Assembly (NCBI GenBank): GCA_051294375.1
Contig: CM119265.1
Location: 2,401,268 to 2,465,267 of the forward strand
Source of the DNA: Paraspadella gotoi
Lineage: Eukaryota > Chaetognatha
Length of the DNA: 64,000 nucleotides
Direction of reading: 5' to 3'
The first letter of the stretch is position 1. Each line of letters opens with the position of its first letter. The notes under the pieces were generated by a model. The model did not search any database and was not told where the DNA came from. It saw only the letters and a program-made list of their open reading frames with translations. The translations under genes were made by a program, and so were the position numbers. Below are positions 16,566-29,227 of this stretch, in pieces.

Positions 16566-19274
16566 TTACTCGCGTCTGATTATCATTTCCGTTTCACTCA
16601 CGGATGGATTACCGGGAGTGCGCCACAAATCGGTTTTGCAGTTGAGGCATATGTAATGACATGAATTGAACCACCAGCCTCCACTGTAAGAGTCAGCACA
16701 CGAAGACGAATTTTTATCATTATCTTGGTCTCGAGTTGAAAACCGTGCAAAGTTCATGTAATTTATGTGATAGTCCGACGGAGCTTGTTCATCTTTCTTC
16801 AAAATCGAAGAAAAACTAATACTATACTTATCTTTTTCAGATCGAACAGTGAACTGGTCCACCACAAATCGTCTCCAACCTTGAGACGATTTTATCTTCA
16901 CTCTCATCTCCAATTTCCATTTACCTTTCGAAGTGATTTCGTGAAGTTTGTCCAACCCCAACCAAAAATCACCATTTTCAAGGGTGAAACCCTCTTTGTA
17001 TGAATTCCAATTTTTGTTAAAATCTGAGTTTATTATAGTTCGCCTTTGAAAAACGATGGAGGTTGAACTAGTTACATTTGATAAGCAGTTTGGGCATCCG
17101 CATTTATCTAGGTTTTCCTCATATATTTTACATATTGAACAAACTTTTTTTTGGCAAATTCTCACGGGACAACCCGCCTCGTTTTCTTCATCAACATTTT
17201 CATAGCAATCATCTTCACATTCCTGTACTTTTGGGCACTGAATACAAGCATCTCTTGCTTTCCCACAAGGAGTCAAACCACGCACCATGAAATGATCCTT
17301 GGGACAATCACGAGTTTCGAAAACATGAGTACATTCTTCATTTTTAAGAGCGCATTGGCTCGTGTCGCATCCACAAGAGTCAGATTTCTCAGAAATGCTG
17401 TTCTCATAACATTCGGGGGCTAAATCTTCGCCATGACATTTCCTCTCTTTCGCTTCTTTGTTGAACTTTTTGCAATAAGTTTCCCCGACTGGCCTCTGAA
17501 TCTTACAACCACATCCGTCATGTGTATCTATAATATCGTGACATGGATAATCTTTTGCTTTTAACTTTTTCATTTCAGCACACTTTTTGACTATGCATCG
17601 TTGTTGGGTGCAGCCGCAAAGAGTTCCATTGATGAACTCTTCAGGAATTAAACAGTTAGGGCATTGGAGATTTTTTGGAGGTGGGCAGGAGGTCTTGCAG
17701 ATTGGATATGGACAACCGTCGGATGTTTTCTGAAATAAAGCTCGGATAATTCAATTATTCAATACAAATTGGAGTAAAATGAAAATATTTGTTTGTTATT
17801 GGCTGTAAAAATAGAAGAAACATATACTATATAGGCTGGATGAAGTGTAATAGTTGGATAACTAGTTAATATTTATTATTTCAACACATTTTTTTTTTAA
17901 CTTCCAGCTCTGAAAGTGAAATTTATATGCTCTTAGCCTTAGGTACCTTAAAGGATCCAACCTAAATTTGCATCTTATTCGGAAATATTACAAAAAGTTT
18001 AAAATCCTACTCACTAGTAATTTTTGTGATTGATCAAACCCAATCACACAACAAACGACAAACCTCATAAATGATGCCTTCACACTCCTTGCGATCACAA
18101 GTTGGAACTTTAACAGAAGGACATGGATCACATTTGGTGACTGGACAGTCGCAGCAATCCACAGTTTCAACAGGGAATGTACCTGAGAAAACATATTTTA
18201 GCACATTGTTAAACCATTATACTTATGTAGTCTAAATCAGGTTTTTTTTTAATCTAAAGATAATTTTCCTGGACTCAATTCTAATAGGGGGTGAGAAACT
18301 TATCTTCGGAACCAATAAACTCTTGGATTACTTGGAAATTTTTAAGACAAGATACGATTTACCATAATTGCACTCCTTTTTAATATTTTTCTCGCATTTT
18401 GTCGGGCAGCATTGATGCTCGATCGGACAATTACAGGTCTCGTTGTAAACCGTGCTCATGGGCCGATCGCCGCAATCTGGAGTCTTCAAGTCCTTGGGGC
18501 AGGCGGCCTCGCAGATGGGGGACAATGTCGATGAGGCGGATGTTGATTCGGATGTTGATGAGGAATCGGAAGAATTCGATTCTAATTCATCTACGAAGGC
18601 TCCTAATTCCTTCAAGAAAAGAGATTCGTCGTTCGGAGCAGCTGAATATAAAACAAAGAAAAAAAATAAAGAGAGGACAAGTAATTATGATTATCGTTTA
18701 ATATTATCTTTTATTAGTGGGAGATATCATAACTTTTTAGTAGATATCTCAACTAATGTATCATTTGTTTATATAACTTTTACAAATTTATACAAAAGAA
18801 ACATTCTTTGAAACATACCACTAATTATACACTCTGTGAATGAATTAACTAGAATGTGAGAGAGTCTTTATTGAAAGCTTGCAGGGATCTATAAGAGTGA
18901 TAGCGGCCTTAAACCACAAAAGCCTGTCCAAAATCAGGGGCACGATAGCTTATGTATTAAATGAATGGATGTCTTTTGTACCAATTTTATAAGTCGTCTT
19001 TTGTACATTGTACATTATTGATGAAGTAGGCAAATACTTATGGGTTAATCAACATGTCAAAAAAAGAGGCTTAGAAATAAAAAAATTGTAGGGTTTTGCT
19101 TTATGGTTGTTCTGTAGCTGGATTGCGGCTTAGCTGCCTGTTCCCACTTTACTATAGTTCATTTGTTGTACGGATTTAATAATAAAAATATTTTTAAAAA
19201 AGTAATGTTTCAATTTTTTGTTCACCTCCTGACAGAGCTCCGATGGTGAGCAGAAAAAATATAACGATCTTCAT
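16566..19274 (-). CDS. Paralogous fibrinogen-related Cys-rich protein (copy 2), frameshifted
   Basis: Same four-exon structure as the 10.4-13.4 kb gene: 19274-19226, 18641-18363, 18182-18064, 17730-16566. The first exon is again exactly 49 nt. Signal peptide MKIVIFFLLTIGALSG, Ser/acidic linker, Cys-rich region, then a fibrinogen-related domain (IVFQRRTIINSDFNKNW, GDFWLGLDKLHEIT, FSTRDQDND, SGGWWFNSCHY, SETEMIIRRE). It keeps the D-x-D-x-D-type calcium loop before the conserved Cys. Exon 4 carries one extra base at about 17700 relative to copy 1: the 156 nt before the aligned codon in copy 1 are 157 here, which breaks the frame after GCPYPI. It may be a new pseudogene or an assembly error. Confidence 0.75.
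18836..19030 (+). mobile_element. Dispersed repeat family B, copy 2
   Basis: Contains the family core GGCCTTAAACCACAAAAGCC, then CTGTCCAAAATCAGGGGCA and the tail ATTAAATGAATGGATG. It lies in intron 1 of the fibrinogen-related copy 2 gene. Confidence 0.7.
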
Positions 19275-19310
19275 GATGAATGTTTTTGGTTTATCAAAAA
19301 AAGATGCCAG

Positions 19311-19318
19311 TTTATATA
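19311..19318 (-). promoter_or_regulatory. TATA box of fibrinogen-related gene copy 2
   Basis: TATATAAA on the minus strand, 37 bases upstream of the start codon, matching copy 1 exactly in spacing. Confidence 0.5.
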
Positions 19319-19395
19319 GACTTTTCGAACAAGGATTTCTTTGTGCATTATTTGTATTACCCTATCTAATAGATTTAAAACAATATCCGATCGTT

Positions 19396-20296
19396 TCTCA
19401 ACAAGTTTGAGCAAACTATGTCGGATTTGCCTACGAAAATTAAGTGTTAATCAGCTAATCCGGTGATGAATCACGATCATTCTTTCTGACTCACAATTTG
19501 TGATCTTAACAGATTATAAAAAATCATATCATTACAAATCATGACAGACTTCTTAATAAATCTATGAAAAAAGTTATAGATCAATTAATCTTTCAATGCG
19601 CCAATACCCGTTTGCATAATTTGTTCAACTGGCATAATTTGGTCAACTGGCATAATTTGGTGAACAGGCATAATTTGGTCAACTGGCATAATTTTGTCAA
19701 CTGGCATAATTTTGTCAACTGGCATAATTTTGTAAACTGGCATAATTTGGTCTACTAACATAATTTTGTCAACTGATATAATTTTTTCAACTCGTATAAT
19801 TTTTGAAATAAATATTTATAAGGAAAACGCATAATATTTTTAACTGAGCAATATACTTTGGTTAACATGGCTTAACCATAATTCATTTGCGAAGAAAATG
19901 CGTCATCAAAAAGTAAAATATATTTTGGTTAAAAGAGAAAGAGAAAGGGAGAGAATAAGAGTGAAAAGAGGAAAAGAATCATGAGGTTAAAGTGAAGGAG
20001 AAAAGTTCAAGAGAAAGAAAGAGAAAATGAAAATGAAATGAACTATGGTTATTGGTAAAGGTTGCATCAATAATTCGTTATTATCCCGTCAATAATTCTT
20101 AATCATTAAACCAATAGTTTGTTATATTTTGAAGTTTTTTCCTGTCCTAACAAATGAGCAACCAACTATATGCAAGTTATGAGCATTTTTAACGTAAGTG
20201 GGACAGACCGACGGACAGACATACCGACCGACGGACCGACAGACCGACCGAAAAGTGGCTTATAGAGTTGCTCCGCGGCGCAACTAAAAACATTAT
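19396..20296 (+). mobile_element. Dispersed repeat family A, copy 1 (long)
   Basis: Head AACAAGTTTGAGCAAACTAT and CGGATTTGCC; internal 18-bp minisatellite (19617-19800); GAC-rich tract; conserved AAGTGGCTTATAGAG; terminal hairpin 20266-20285 followed by AAAAAC. It shares head, core and tail with copies at 29.6, 40.8, 42.1, 49.0 and 61.8 kb. No coding capacity was seen. Confidence 0.6.
19617..19800. repeat. 18-bp minisatellite
   Basis: About ten units of CAACTGGCATAATTTTGT. The NWHNLV-repeat ORF is a by-product of the 18-bp period. Related units occur at 40760-40930 and, inverted, at 49880-50070. Confidence 0.85.
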
Positions 20297-20795
20297 CAAA
20301 TTTGATAAGTTTTTCTTATCGTTTACGAAACAAAGGATCTCATTATATTCTCTCTCGAATTGATTCATTCATATAATATTTTTCAACTGTTGGTGTGAAG
20401 TTTATTTCAACTTCATGAAAATGAATTCTAACAAGTATTTTTCAGCCAGTGGTATGTTTCTTTATACTATTTTGCAACATTGTGCTTATTAAAAAGGCTA
20501 CAAAAGCCATAATTTAGTTTTATACATACGTACATACATACATTAATTTTTCTATTTCCTTCTTTTCTATCCTTCCCTCCCCACAACTCACTATCCACCC
20601 CTCTGCCCCTCACACCCAAGAAATGAAAACAAACTTCACCCTTTCGCTTTTCTCATCTCAAAAATGATTCACTAACGAAGATTCACGCATCTTCACTCCT
20701 CCTCCTCCTCCTCCTCCTCCTTCCGATTTTTCGGGATTTTTGTGATTCGTGACTTTTTTTCACTTTTTCTTACGAATTCTCGCGGTTTTATATAT

Positions 20796-20834
<39 letters not shown>

Positions 20835-21608
20835 TTCTCACTGCTTTTCTTTAATTTAACGTTTTTTCTTTACATTAAATTATACGTTCAGTTTTATTTT
20901 GTTCCTAATAAAGAAATTTAAAGAATAAAACCAACTTCTATTACTTAAAAAACATTTCTAGTTAGAATTATTTCCTGTGTAAAACTTTTTTTCAAATAAT
21001 AACAATGTATTATTTTTTTTTAAAAACGTGTTTAATACCTTTTTTTTTAAATTCGTGACTCGTCGCCCGGAAGTGATTTCCTTCCTTCCACCTAAATGTG
21101 TCACCGCCTGAAAACTTTTTACTTTTTTCAAACTTTTTACTTCACAATTAATCAAACGACTTTCGGTTCAATCATTAATGGAAATTAAAATTTAAAGTAT
21201 TATTGAAAAATTCATTTTTTATTTATATTGAAATTAATCTAAAATAATTGTTTTCACTTTCCGCCGGGAGAAAGAAGCAAATCGTTTGAAATCCTTCAAA
21301 ATATTGAAAACAAAGACGACAATAAAATTTGTTTAAAAACTTCATCTACAAAATGAAAAAACATTTTTTGAAAAAAAAATAATAAGAAGGCAAAGAGATA
21401 CTTTACACACTCTTCTTCTCTCTCTTTCGGAGGCTTTCTCTCTCTCGTCTTTCTTCTTCTCTCTTCTCTCGATCTCTCTCTCTCTCTCGTCTCGTCCTCT
21501 CTCTCTCTCCCTTTCTCCCAATAGTCTTCCACCGTTTCCCTCTCTCCTCTTCCCCACAACTGGCCAGAATGCTCGCCTAAACTGCCGAGAGAAGCAAGCC
21601 TGCCAACC
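20297..21608. other. Intergenic upstream of the integrin gene
   Basis: Holds (CCT)n at 20697-20720, (CT)n at 20797-20830 and a CT-rich stretch at 21410-21550 just before the integrin start. No gene or clear TATA box was seen. Confidence 0.5.
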
Positions 21609-22048
21609 ATGCCAACCATGCCGAGCGTACCGAGCGTACAACACAAACTGCGCGGACTGCCGTCGCCAAGTCCGTTCGTCTTTGAAGCGATAAACGCGAC
21701 GAGATCTCAAAAACCTTTTGACAACGACAACGACGACAACAACAACTCCAACAGCTCCTTTACTTCAAAAAGCTCCTCTCTTTTTCTCTTTTCGAAAGTC
21801 GACACAAAATTCTCCCCGCTCCTACGTCACTCGCTCCTAAGTCACTCGCTCCTACAAAAGCTCCTTCGATCGAAACAAAGACAAGTTCCGCTCCTACGAC
21901 CACTCCAAGAATCGCTCCAACGACAACTCTATTCTCTTCTCTTTCTCCCCTCGCTCCTACTGCTCCTGCTCTCGCTCCTCTCGCCCACGTCCGCTTTCAA
22001 CCTCGACGTCTCGTTTCCGGTTTTTCATCGAGGCGTCGGGCTGCGGAT

Positions 22049-22096
<48 letters not shown>

Positions 22097-23230
22097 AGTT
22101 GGGCAGTTGGATCCGAATCACGACGATGAAGTCGGTGAGATGACGTGAATGATAAGATAAGAATAATAACAACAAGATAGTATTGGCGTGTTCAAAACTG
22201 TTCATAGATTGATTTATCTAATATTTATCCCTTTCCTTTTTTTTTCCCTTTACTCTCCTATTCTCCACTTTTCCCCCCATTTGCTTCCCTCTCCTTTTCT
22301 TTCCTTTTCTTTCCTTTCCTTTCCTTTCCTTTCCTTTCCTTTCCTTTCCTTTCCTTTCCTTTCCTTTCCTTTCCTTTCCTTTCCTCTTTCCTTTCCTCTC
22401 CTTTCCTTTCCTTTCCTCTCCTTCCCCTCAGGCGCCCTCTTCGGTTTTTCCGTCAAACAAATGAGAATCGGAAGTGAAGGATTTATTCTCGTCGGCGCCC
22501 CGCGTCATCACGCCAAAGCGGCGTCGCCCGACGCCTCCTCCGATCGTGCCACCACTTCCGGTCGCGGCGCCGTCTTCCGGTGCCGAGCGAATCCCTTCTC
22601 GGAGTCTCTCGGCGCCCAAGAGCTTTGCCGAGATTTGAAGATCGACGAGGAAGCATCGGACGCGTTGACGGCGGCACAGGAGGTGTTGTTGTTGTTGTTC
22701 TTGTTGTTGTTGTTGTCACCGAATCAGACCTACCACTCTGTTCTCTATTTCTGACCGACGAATCTGCCAGCTAAATAAGTAAATATGACTACTGAATTTA
22801 ACCGACAAATCCAATTGCCAAATCGGACTCCCAAGTCCCAAATCTAACTTTCAATCCTGGCTTTTAAATCAGACCGCCAAATCTAACCGCCGGAGCTAAC
22901 CGCCAAATATAACTTTCAAATCTAACCGAAAAATATAATTGTCAAATCTGCCCGCCAAATAAGACCACTAAATCTGACCGCCAAATCTAACCGACGTTTC
23001 GCCACTTTGCTCTCAGGTGACGGAGAATCAGTGGCTCGGCGCTTCGGTCTTCGCGTCGTCGGCGTCGGGCGTCTACGGCGCATGCGCGCCTCGTTACACG
23101 TGGAAAAGCTTGGTGTACAACGGAAACGGAATGGTGAAATGACAATGGATCGAGCAAGCAAAAAAAAAAAAAAAACAAAAACGAGCAATATTACTATTTT
23201 CTTGCTAAAAGAGACGACAATCAATAAATT

Positions 23231-23273
<43 letters not shown>

Positions 23274-24159
23274 TCAATTTCCTCTCAGATCCGTCGCGAG
23301 CCCATCGGTCGCTGCCTGGTCGTCTCCCCGGACGAAGAGGGCGTCAGAAGCTTTACTCCCTGCAAAATCATTCAGAGGAGCAACTACACCGACCGCTTTC
23401 ATCTGCAGGGTGAGGTCTGGGGTTGCTGGGTCACTCGATCGATCAAATTATTCACAATCACTCAATCAGTCGCCGCGATTATAGTCGCGAGAGTAGATTT
23501 TTAAAAAGAAAACCGCGAAAAACATAAAAATTTATAAAAAAAAAAAACAATTACTAATATTAAAAACATTAGAGAAATTTGAGTTTTTCTTAGTATCGTT
23601 TACGGAACAATGGACCTCAATCTCATTATCTTTTCCCTCGAATGGATTCAATTCAATCGCGACTTTTTTTTTCTCAGAATAAAAAAAAAACTGGATTTGA
23701 CCTAGTATCGACGGCCCGAAAAAATTCTTACAAGGAATAAGAGATCTTGCCACGATTCTTTAAAAATAAAATATAAAAAGAAAATAACAGACCAAAAAGT
23801 TTTAATCGATAGACCAATCATTAAAAAAAAATAAATAAATCCGCCAATCAATCAATAATCTAATCAAATCATCGAAAATTATTTAATAGAAAGTCAATCA
23901 ATCAATTCAATTTTATTAATCAATCAATCAATCAATTAATAAATCAATCAAATCCTCCCCCCCACAGGCTTTTGCATGAACGGCTTCTCCTCCGCCATCA
24001 CCGACGACGGGCTCCTCTACTCCGGAGCGCCGGGCGCCTTCTATTGGCACGGACAACTTCACGTCGCCTCCTTGACGACCAACTTCAATCGCTTCATCCC
24101 TCGAGCGGCAGACCCTTTCGGCGAAGACGACGACTCCTACTTGGGATTCAGCGTCGCGA

Positions 24160-24194
<35 letters not shown>

Positions 24195-24276
24195 TCCAGC
24201 ATCGTTGCTGTTGGTCAACCCAAAGGGAACAATCTCACGGGAAGCGTCGTTATATTTGACAGGTGATTTGATTTGG

Positions 24277-24363
<87 letters not shown>

Positions 24364-26281
24364 TGATTGATTGAATAGATTGCGTGTTAAAGTATGCGAA
24401 ATACAAATGTATAAATGTACTACTTATATTTTAATGTAATGTACGTATAGTGCTTCTGTGATCAATGTAAAGATAAAAATTTCTGAAAGACAATTGACCG
24501 ATTAAAAAGGCTCAAAAATTCCTTTCCATTTTAGGTTTTATCAAAGAAATCAAAATTATCTTTTTGTGAACGATCTTTTGTTGAAAGTGAAATAAAAACT
24601 ATGAGGGTAGCATTTGATTATAAATGTACATATAATTAAAATTTTTTAACGAATTTAACAAAATTTAAAAAAATGTGAGTGAACTTTTATTTGAAACCGC
24701 AATCATCATCGGCGGTCAAATCTTTAGTTCACTGTGACGTGAATCGGGCGTGATTCAATTCGATGATTCACCTTTCAATTTTAATCTCTTCACTTCCTTC
24801 TGCGTCAGAAATTATCTTCAGTCTTAACTACTATTCTGTTTTAATAACTTTAATCATGTAATATCTGGGCTGTCATTTTTTACTTTATTTTATTAAATCG
24901 CTAAAGGCGAGTTTTGACATGCTGAGATCAATCCTTTCCTTTTAACTCATTAACTTCACTTGGCGTCATTCACTTCTTCCATTCACGTCTTTCACTTTTT
25001 TTTCAATCGTCTAATTCGCATCGTTCACTTCTTCATTCTGATCGTTCACGGCTTTCATTCATCTCATTCACTCCTATCATTCCCAAAGTCAAAGACGCCG
25101 TCGCGGAAATCAGATTAGATTTGTGGCTTCGATGGGAGTTTTCCTTTGGGAGACGAGAAAGGGGAAGTGAGGAAGGAGAGAGGGGGAGTGAGGGAGGTAG
25201 GAGAGAGGGGGAGGAGGGAGGAAAGAGGGAAAGAAGAGGTAGAAGGAAGTACAAGAATAGTTGAAAGAGAGAAGAGGGGGAATTAGGAAAAGAAAGGAAG
25301 AAGGGGCAAATGAGTAAAGTATCGAGAATAGGTTAATTCTGGGTGAAGGTTGAAAATGGGGATTCTTGTGATTTTTAATTCCTGACTCTTGTTCCGTTTT
25401 AAGATTCACGGATATGAATAATGTCACTGTGACAACGACGATAACGACGACGATGACGACGACGATGAAGACGACGATGACGACGACGATGAAGATGACG
25501 ATTACGACGACGATGATTTAGGAAATACAAAAATTCCCGATTTCTTCGATTTGACAAAACGATTAAATTTAGTTTAGTTTAAGTTTACACAAATCTTACA
25601 CTAAAGTTAAATTAAAGTTACACACTAATTTTATTTCCAAGTTTTGCTATGCTATTATCTTGTTGAAGGATTGTTAGTCTTAATCCAGCCTGTCAATTGT
25701 CTAAAATAAGCTTGTTTCTTAAATGAATGGATAATTTTTATATTGGTTGTGTCAATCTCGTAAATTATATTAAACACATGATATACGTTTAAAATGTGGC
25801 AAGGAGTAAGTTCATTAAACTATTTCTGTCTTAACTGTGAACTTTTTTTTGTTTAGGCTTAGGAGAGTAAACTCCGAAACTTTGGTCGTAAAAACTTTTT
25901 CGCGATTTTAATCGTTAAAATTTTTTTATTTTGTGATGAAAATCGAATCCAGACTTCTATTTTATAACGATAAACAAAATTAAACATAAATACTGAACTT
26001 TATATATTAAAACTTGTATAATCGGGGCGGGAAAAGACAAAAATTGATAAGAGAGTGAGCGCCAAGGAAAGGAGAGGAAGAAAGAGAGAGAGAGAAGACG
26101 AAGAGAGAGAGAGAGAGAGGAGAAGAGACGAGAGAAGAGAGACGAGAGACAGAGAGAGAGAGTTTCCAAACTTCTCAAGTGAGGTTTTTCCTCATCTGCC
26201 AGTAATCATCGTCGCTACTAGTGACTTTCAACATCAAACCTCCTTCACGAGGCGACGACCCCCGGTGTGAGCCACATGCTG

Positions 26282-26332
<51 letters not shown>

Positions 26333-26456
26333 GAAGAGAGAGAGAGAGAGAGAGAGAGATTCTTTCTACCCCTAAAATCGAGGTTAAAATCCCCGACGGG
26401 GCTTCGGGGGACTTCCTCGATGATCAGGCATCGGGAGAAGAGAGAAGAGGAAGAGA

Positions 26457-26490
<34 letters not shown>

Positions 26491-27775
26491 TAGTAATAAT
26501 AGCCTTATATGGAACTTTGCTAGTTTTTTTGGTCAGTGGTGAATTTTTATAATTTCTTTTTAAAGTAATTAACTTTTCTTTGTTAGTTTACTATACATAA
26601 CCGTACTGATATCACATAAAAGAAGGGAATTAGCAAATAATTGGTTCCGTATCACATATCATATAAATAGGATGTTAAATGGTTCTAATAAATGGTCTTA
26701 CTTATCTTAAATAAGGAGCTTTAAGAAAAAATTGTTGTAGTATCACTTATCTTATAAGAGGGGGAGAATAAAGAATTAAATGATTCTAGTATCATATATA
26801 CCTCAAATGAGGAGAAAAAAAAGTTTTTGTATTACATACCTTAAATAAAAAGGAGAATTAACAAGGAAATGATTCTAGTATCACATATCTCAAAAGAGGA
26901 GGAGAATTAAGTAAAAATAGTTCGAGTATTACATGCCTCAAATGAGGAGGAGAATTTAATTAAAAATGTTTTAGTGTCACATACCTTAAAAAAAGAAGGG
27001 AATTAAGTAGAAATAGTTCGAGTATCACATACCTCAAATNNNNNNNNNNNNNNNNNNNNNNNNNNNNNNNNNNNNNNNNNNNNNNNNNNNNNNNNNNNNN
27101 NNNNNNNNNNNNNNNNNNNNNNNNNNNNNNNNNNNNNNNNNNNNNNNNNNNNNNNNNNNNNNNNNNNNNNNNNNNNNNNNNNNNNNNNNNNNNNNNNNNN
27201 NNNNNNNNNNNNNNNNNNNNNNNNNNNNNNNNNNNNNNNNNNNNNNNNNNNNNNNNNNNNNNNNNNNNNNNNNNNNNNNNNNNNACATACCTTAAATGAG
27301 GAGGAGAATTAAGTAGAAATAGTTTGAGTATCACATACCTCAAATGAGGAGGAGAACGAGGGCGCGGATTCATCATTAAAACTAAGAAATCCGATTCTTT
27401 AATCTTTTTGGTCTAAAGAGGAAATGAAAGAAAAAAAAGGAGTCAAGGGTCTGATGCTGGTGAAAGGGAGGAGGTTGATGGGGAAGAGGAAATGGTCTGA
27501 TGCTGGTGAAAGGGAGGAGGTTGATGGGGAAGAGGAAAGGGTTTGATGCTGAGGAAAGGGTGTTAGTTGATTCTATTCGCGCCAATTTCAATGCGACGAA
27601 TTCTATAGGACGATCGCCGCTGGTCGTCGTCGTCGTCGTCGTCGTCGTCGTTGTCTGGACGAAAGATGTTTCGTTTTTAATTTTCTTAATTCAAAATATT
27701 TGTTTTTATTTATGAAATATTTTTCTCTTGTGGAAACTGGAAGGAAATTATTTTTCATTATTATTATTATTATTA

Positions 27776-27860
<85 letters not shown>

Positions 27861-29024
27861 GTTGTTGTTTTTGTTTTTGTTTTTGTTGTTAGTTTTTTTC
27901 CGCGACTTAATAAAAAAGTATTTTGATAAAAAACTTTTTTGAAAAATTTTTTAAAAAAATAAGAAAAGTTTTAAGTTATTATTTTAGTATATTACTCAAA
28001 GAAAACAATATGGCAATTGTAAAAGAAAGTTAAACGAACTGATATATGAAACCCACCATATGAAATAATTCTTTAAAAAAAAAAAGAAGCCGTTGTAAAT
28101 AATCCTTAGTTAAATTTCGAACAATGAAATCCCTCAGAGAAAAATAATTAGAGCGATAATGATTTCCATAATATATATATATTTATCGAATTCCTTCGCG
28201 AGCGAAAGAAAGAAATTTAAAAAAAGAAGGAAAGAAAGAAAGAAAAACTGGAATTTGATCTAAACTCGAACGTGAGTCGTTTTTACAACTGGTTCATTGT
28301 TTCCTATCGATGTTTGGCAGGCGGAGAGGGAGAGAGAGAGAGGGGAGAGAGAGGGAGAGGGAGAGAAATGGAGAAAGAGAGTGGGGGAGAGAGAGGGCGA
28401 GAGAGAGAGGGGGTGGGGAAGAAAGGAGGAGAGAGACAGGAAACGAAAACCAAATGAGGAAATGATTGACAAAAGAAAGGAAGAAAGAAAGATAGAAAGA
28501 AATAAAGAAAGAAAGACCAGAAAAAAGAAAGAAAAATATAGAGAAATAAAACTCCCACGACGACAACAACGACAACAACAACAACGACAAGAAAGAAAGT
28601 TGGTGAACCGAAGACGCGAACAGTGGCGATGATAGAGGAGGAGGAGGAAGAGGAAGAGGAGGAAGAGGAATAGTAGGAGGAAGAGGAAGAGGAGGAGGAG
28701 GAAAAGAAAACGTCAAAGAAAACGAAAGATGCTTTTTTTTTCACGAAAAGAATCACGTCAACGAGTCGAGGTCACGGGGTTAGGAGTTTGGAAAAAGAGG
28801 TCATCGGGTCAAGAGGTCAGCGGGTCAGCGGGTCAGGGGGTCTGCGGGTAAAAGGGCCACGTAATTTGATCGGAGACAATGAATGAATAACAAAATGATT
28901 GATAGATTGATTGATTGATTGATTGATCGATTGGTTGATTGAATGATTGAATGAATATTTGAAATAGAGAATAAAATAAAGAAAGAGACAAAGGAGAGAG
29001 AGAGAGAGAAAAAAAAGAGAGAAA

Positions 29025-29107
<83 letters not shown>

Positions 29108-29192
29108 CCATCCCTGACCCAAATTCGGTACAAAAAAGAGAAGCTAAGAATTCGACTTCCGATACAAAGAAAATTTTCTCCGGGCGATTTAG

Positions 29193-29227
<35 letters not shown>

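Noticed and set aside
19564-19758. 64-residue ORF with repeated NWHNLV
   Set aside because: It is the translation of the 18-bp minisatellite. The period keeps the frame open, and the same array elsewhere is not open.
27034-27288. ORFs made of unknown residues over gaps
   Set aside because: Translations of N runs carry no information.
28294-29133. Several long Ser/Leu-rich and Arg/Glu-rich ORFs on both strands
   Set aside because: They are direct translations of (GA)n/(CT)n arrays with no start context, splice sites or family resemblance.
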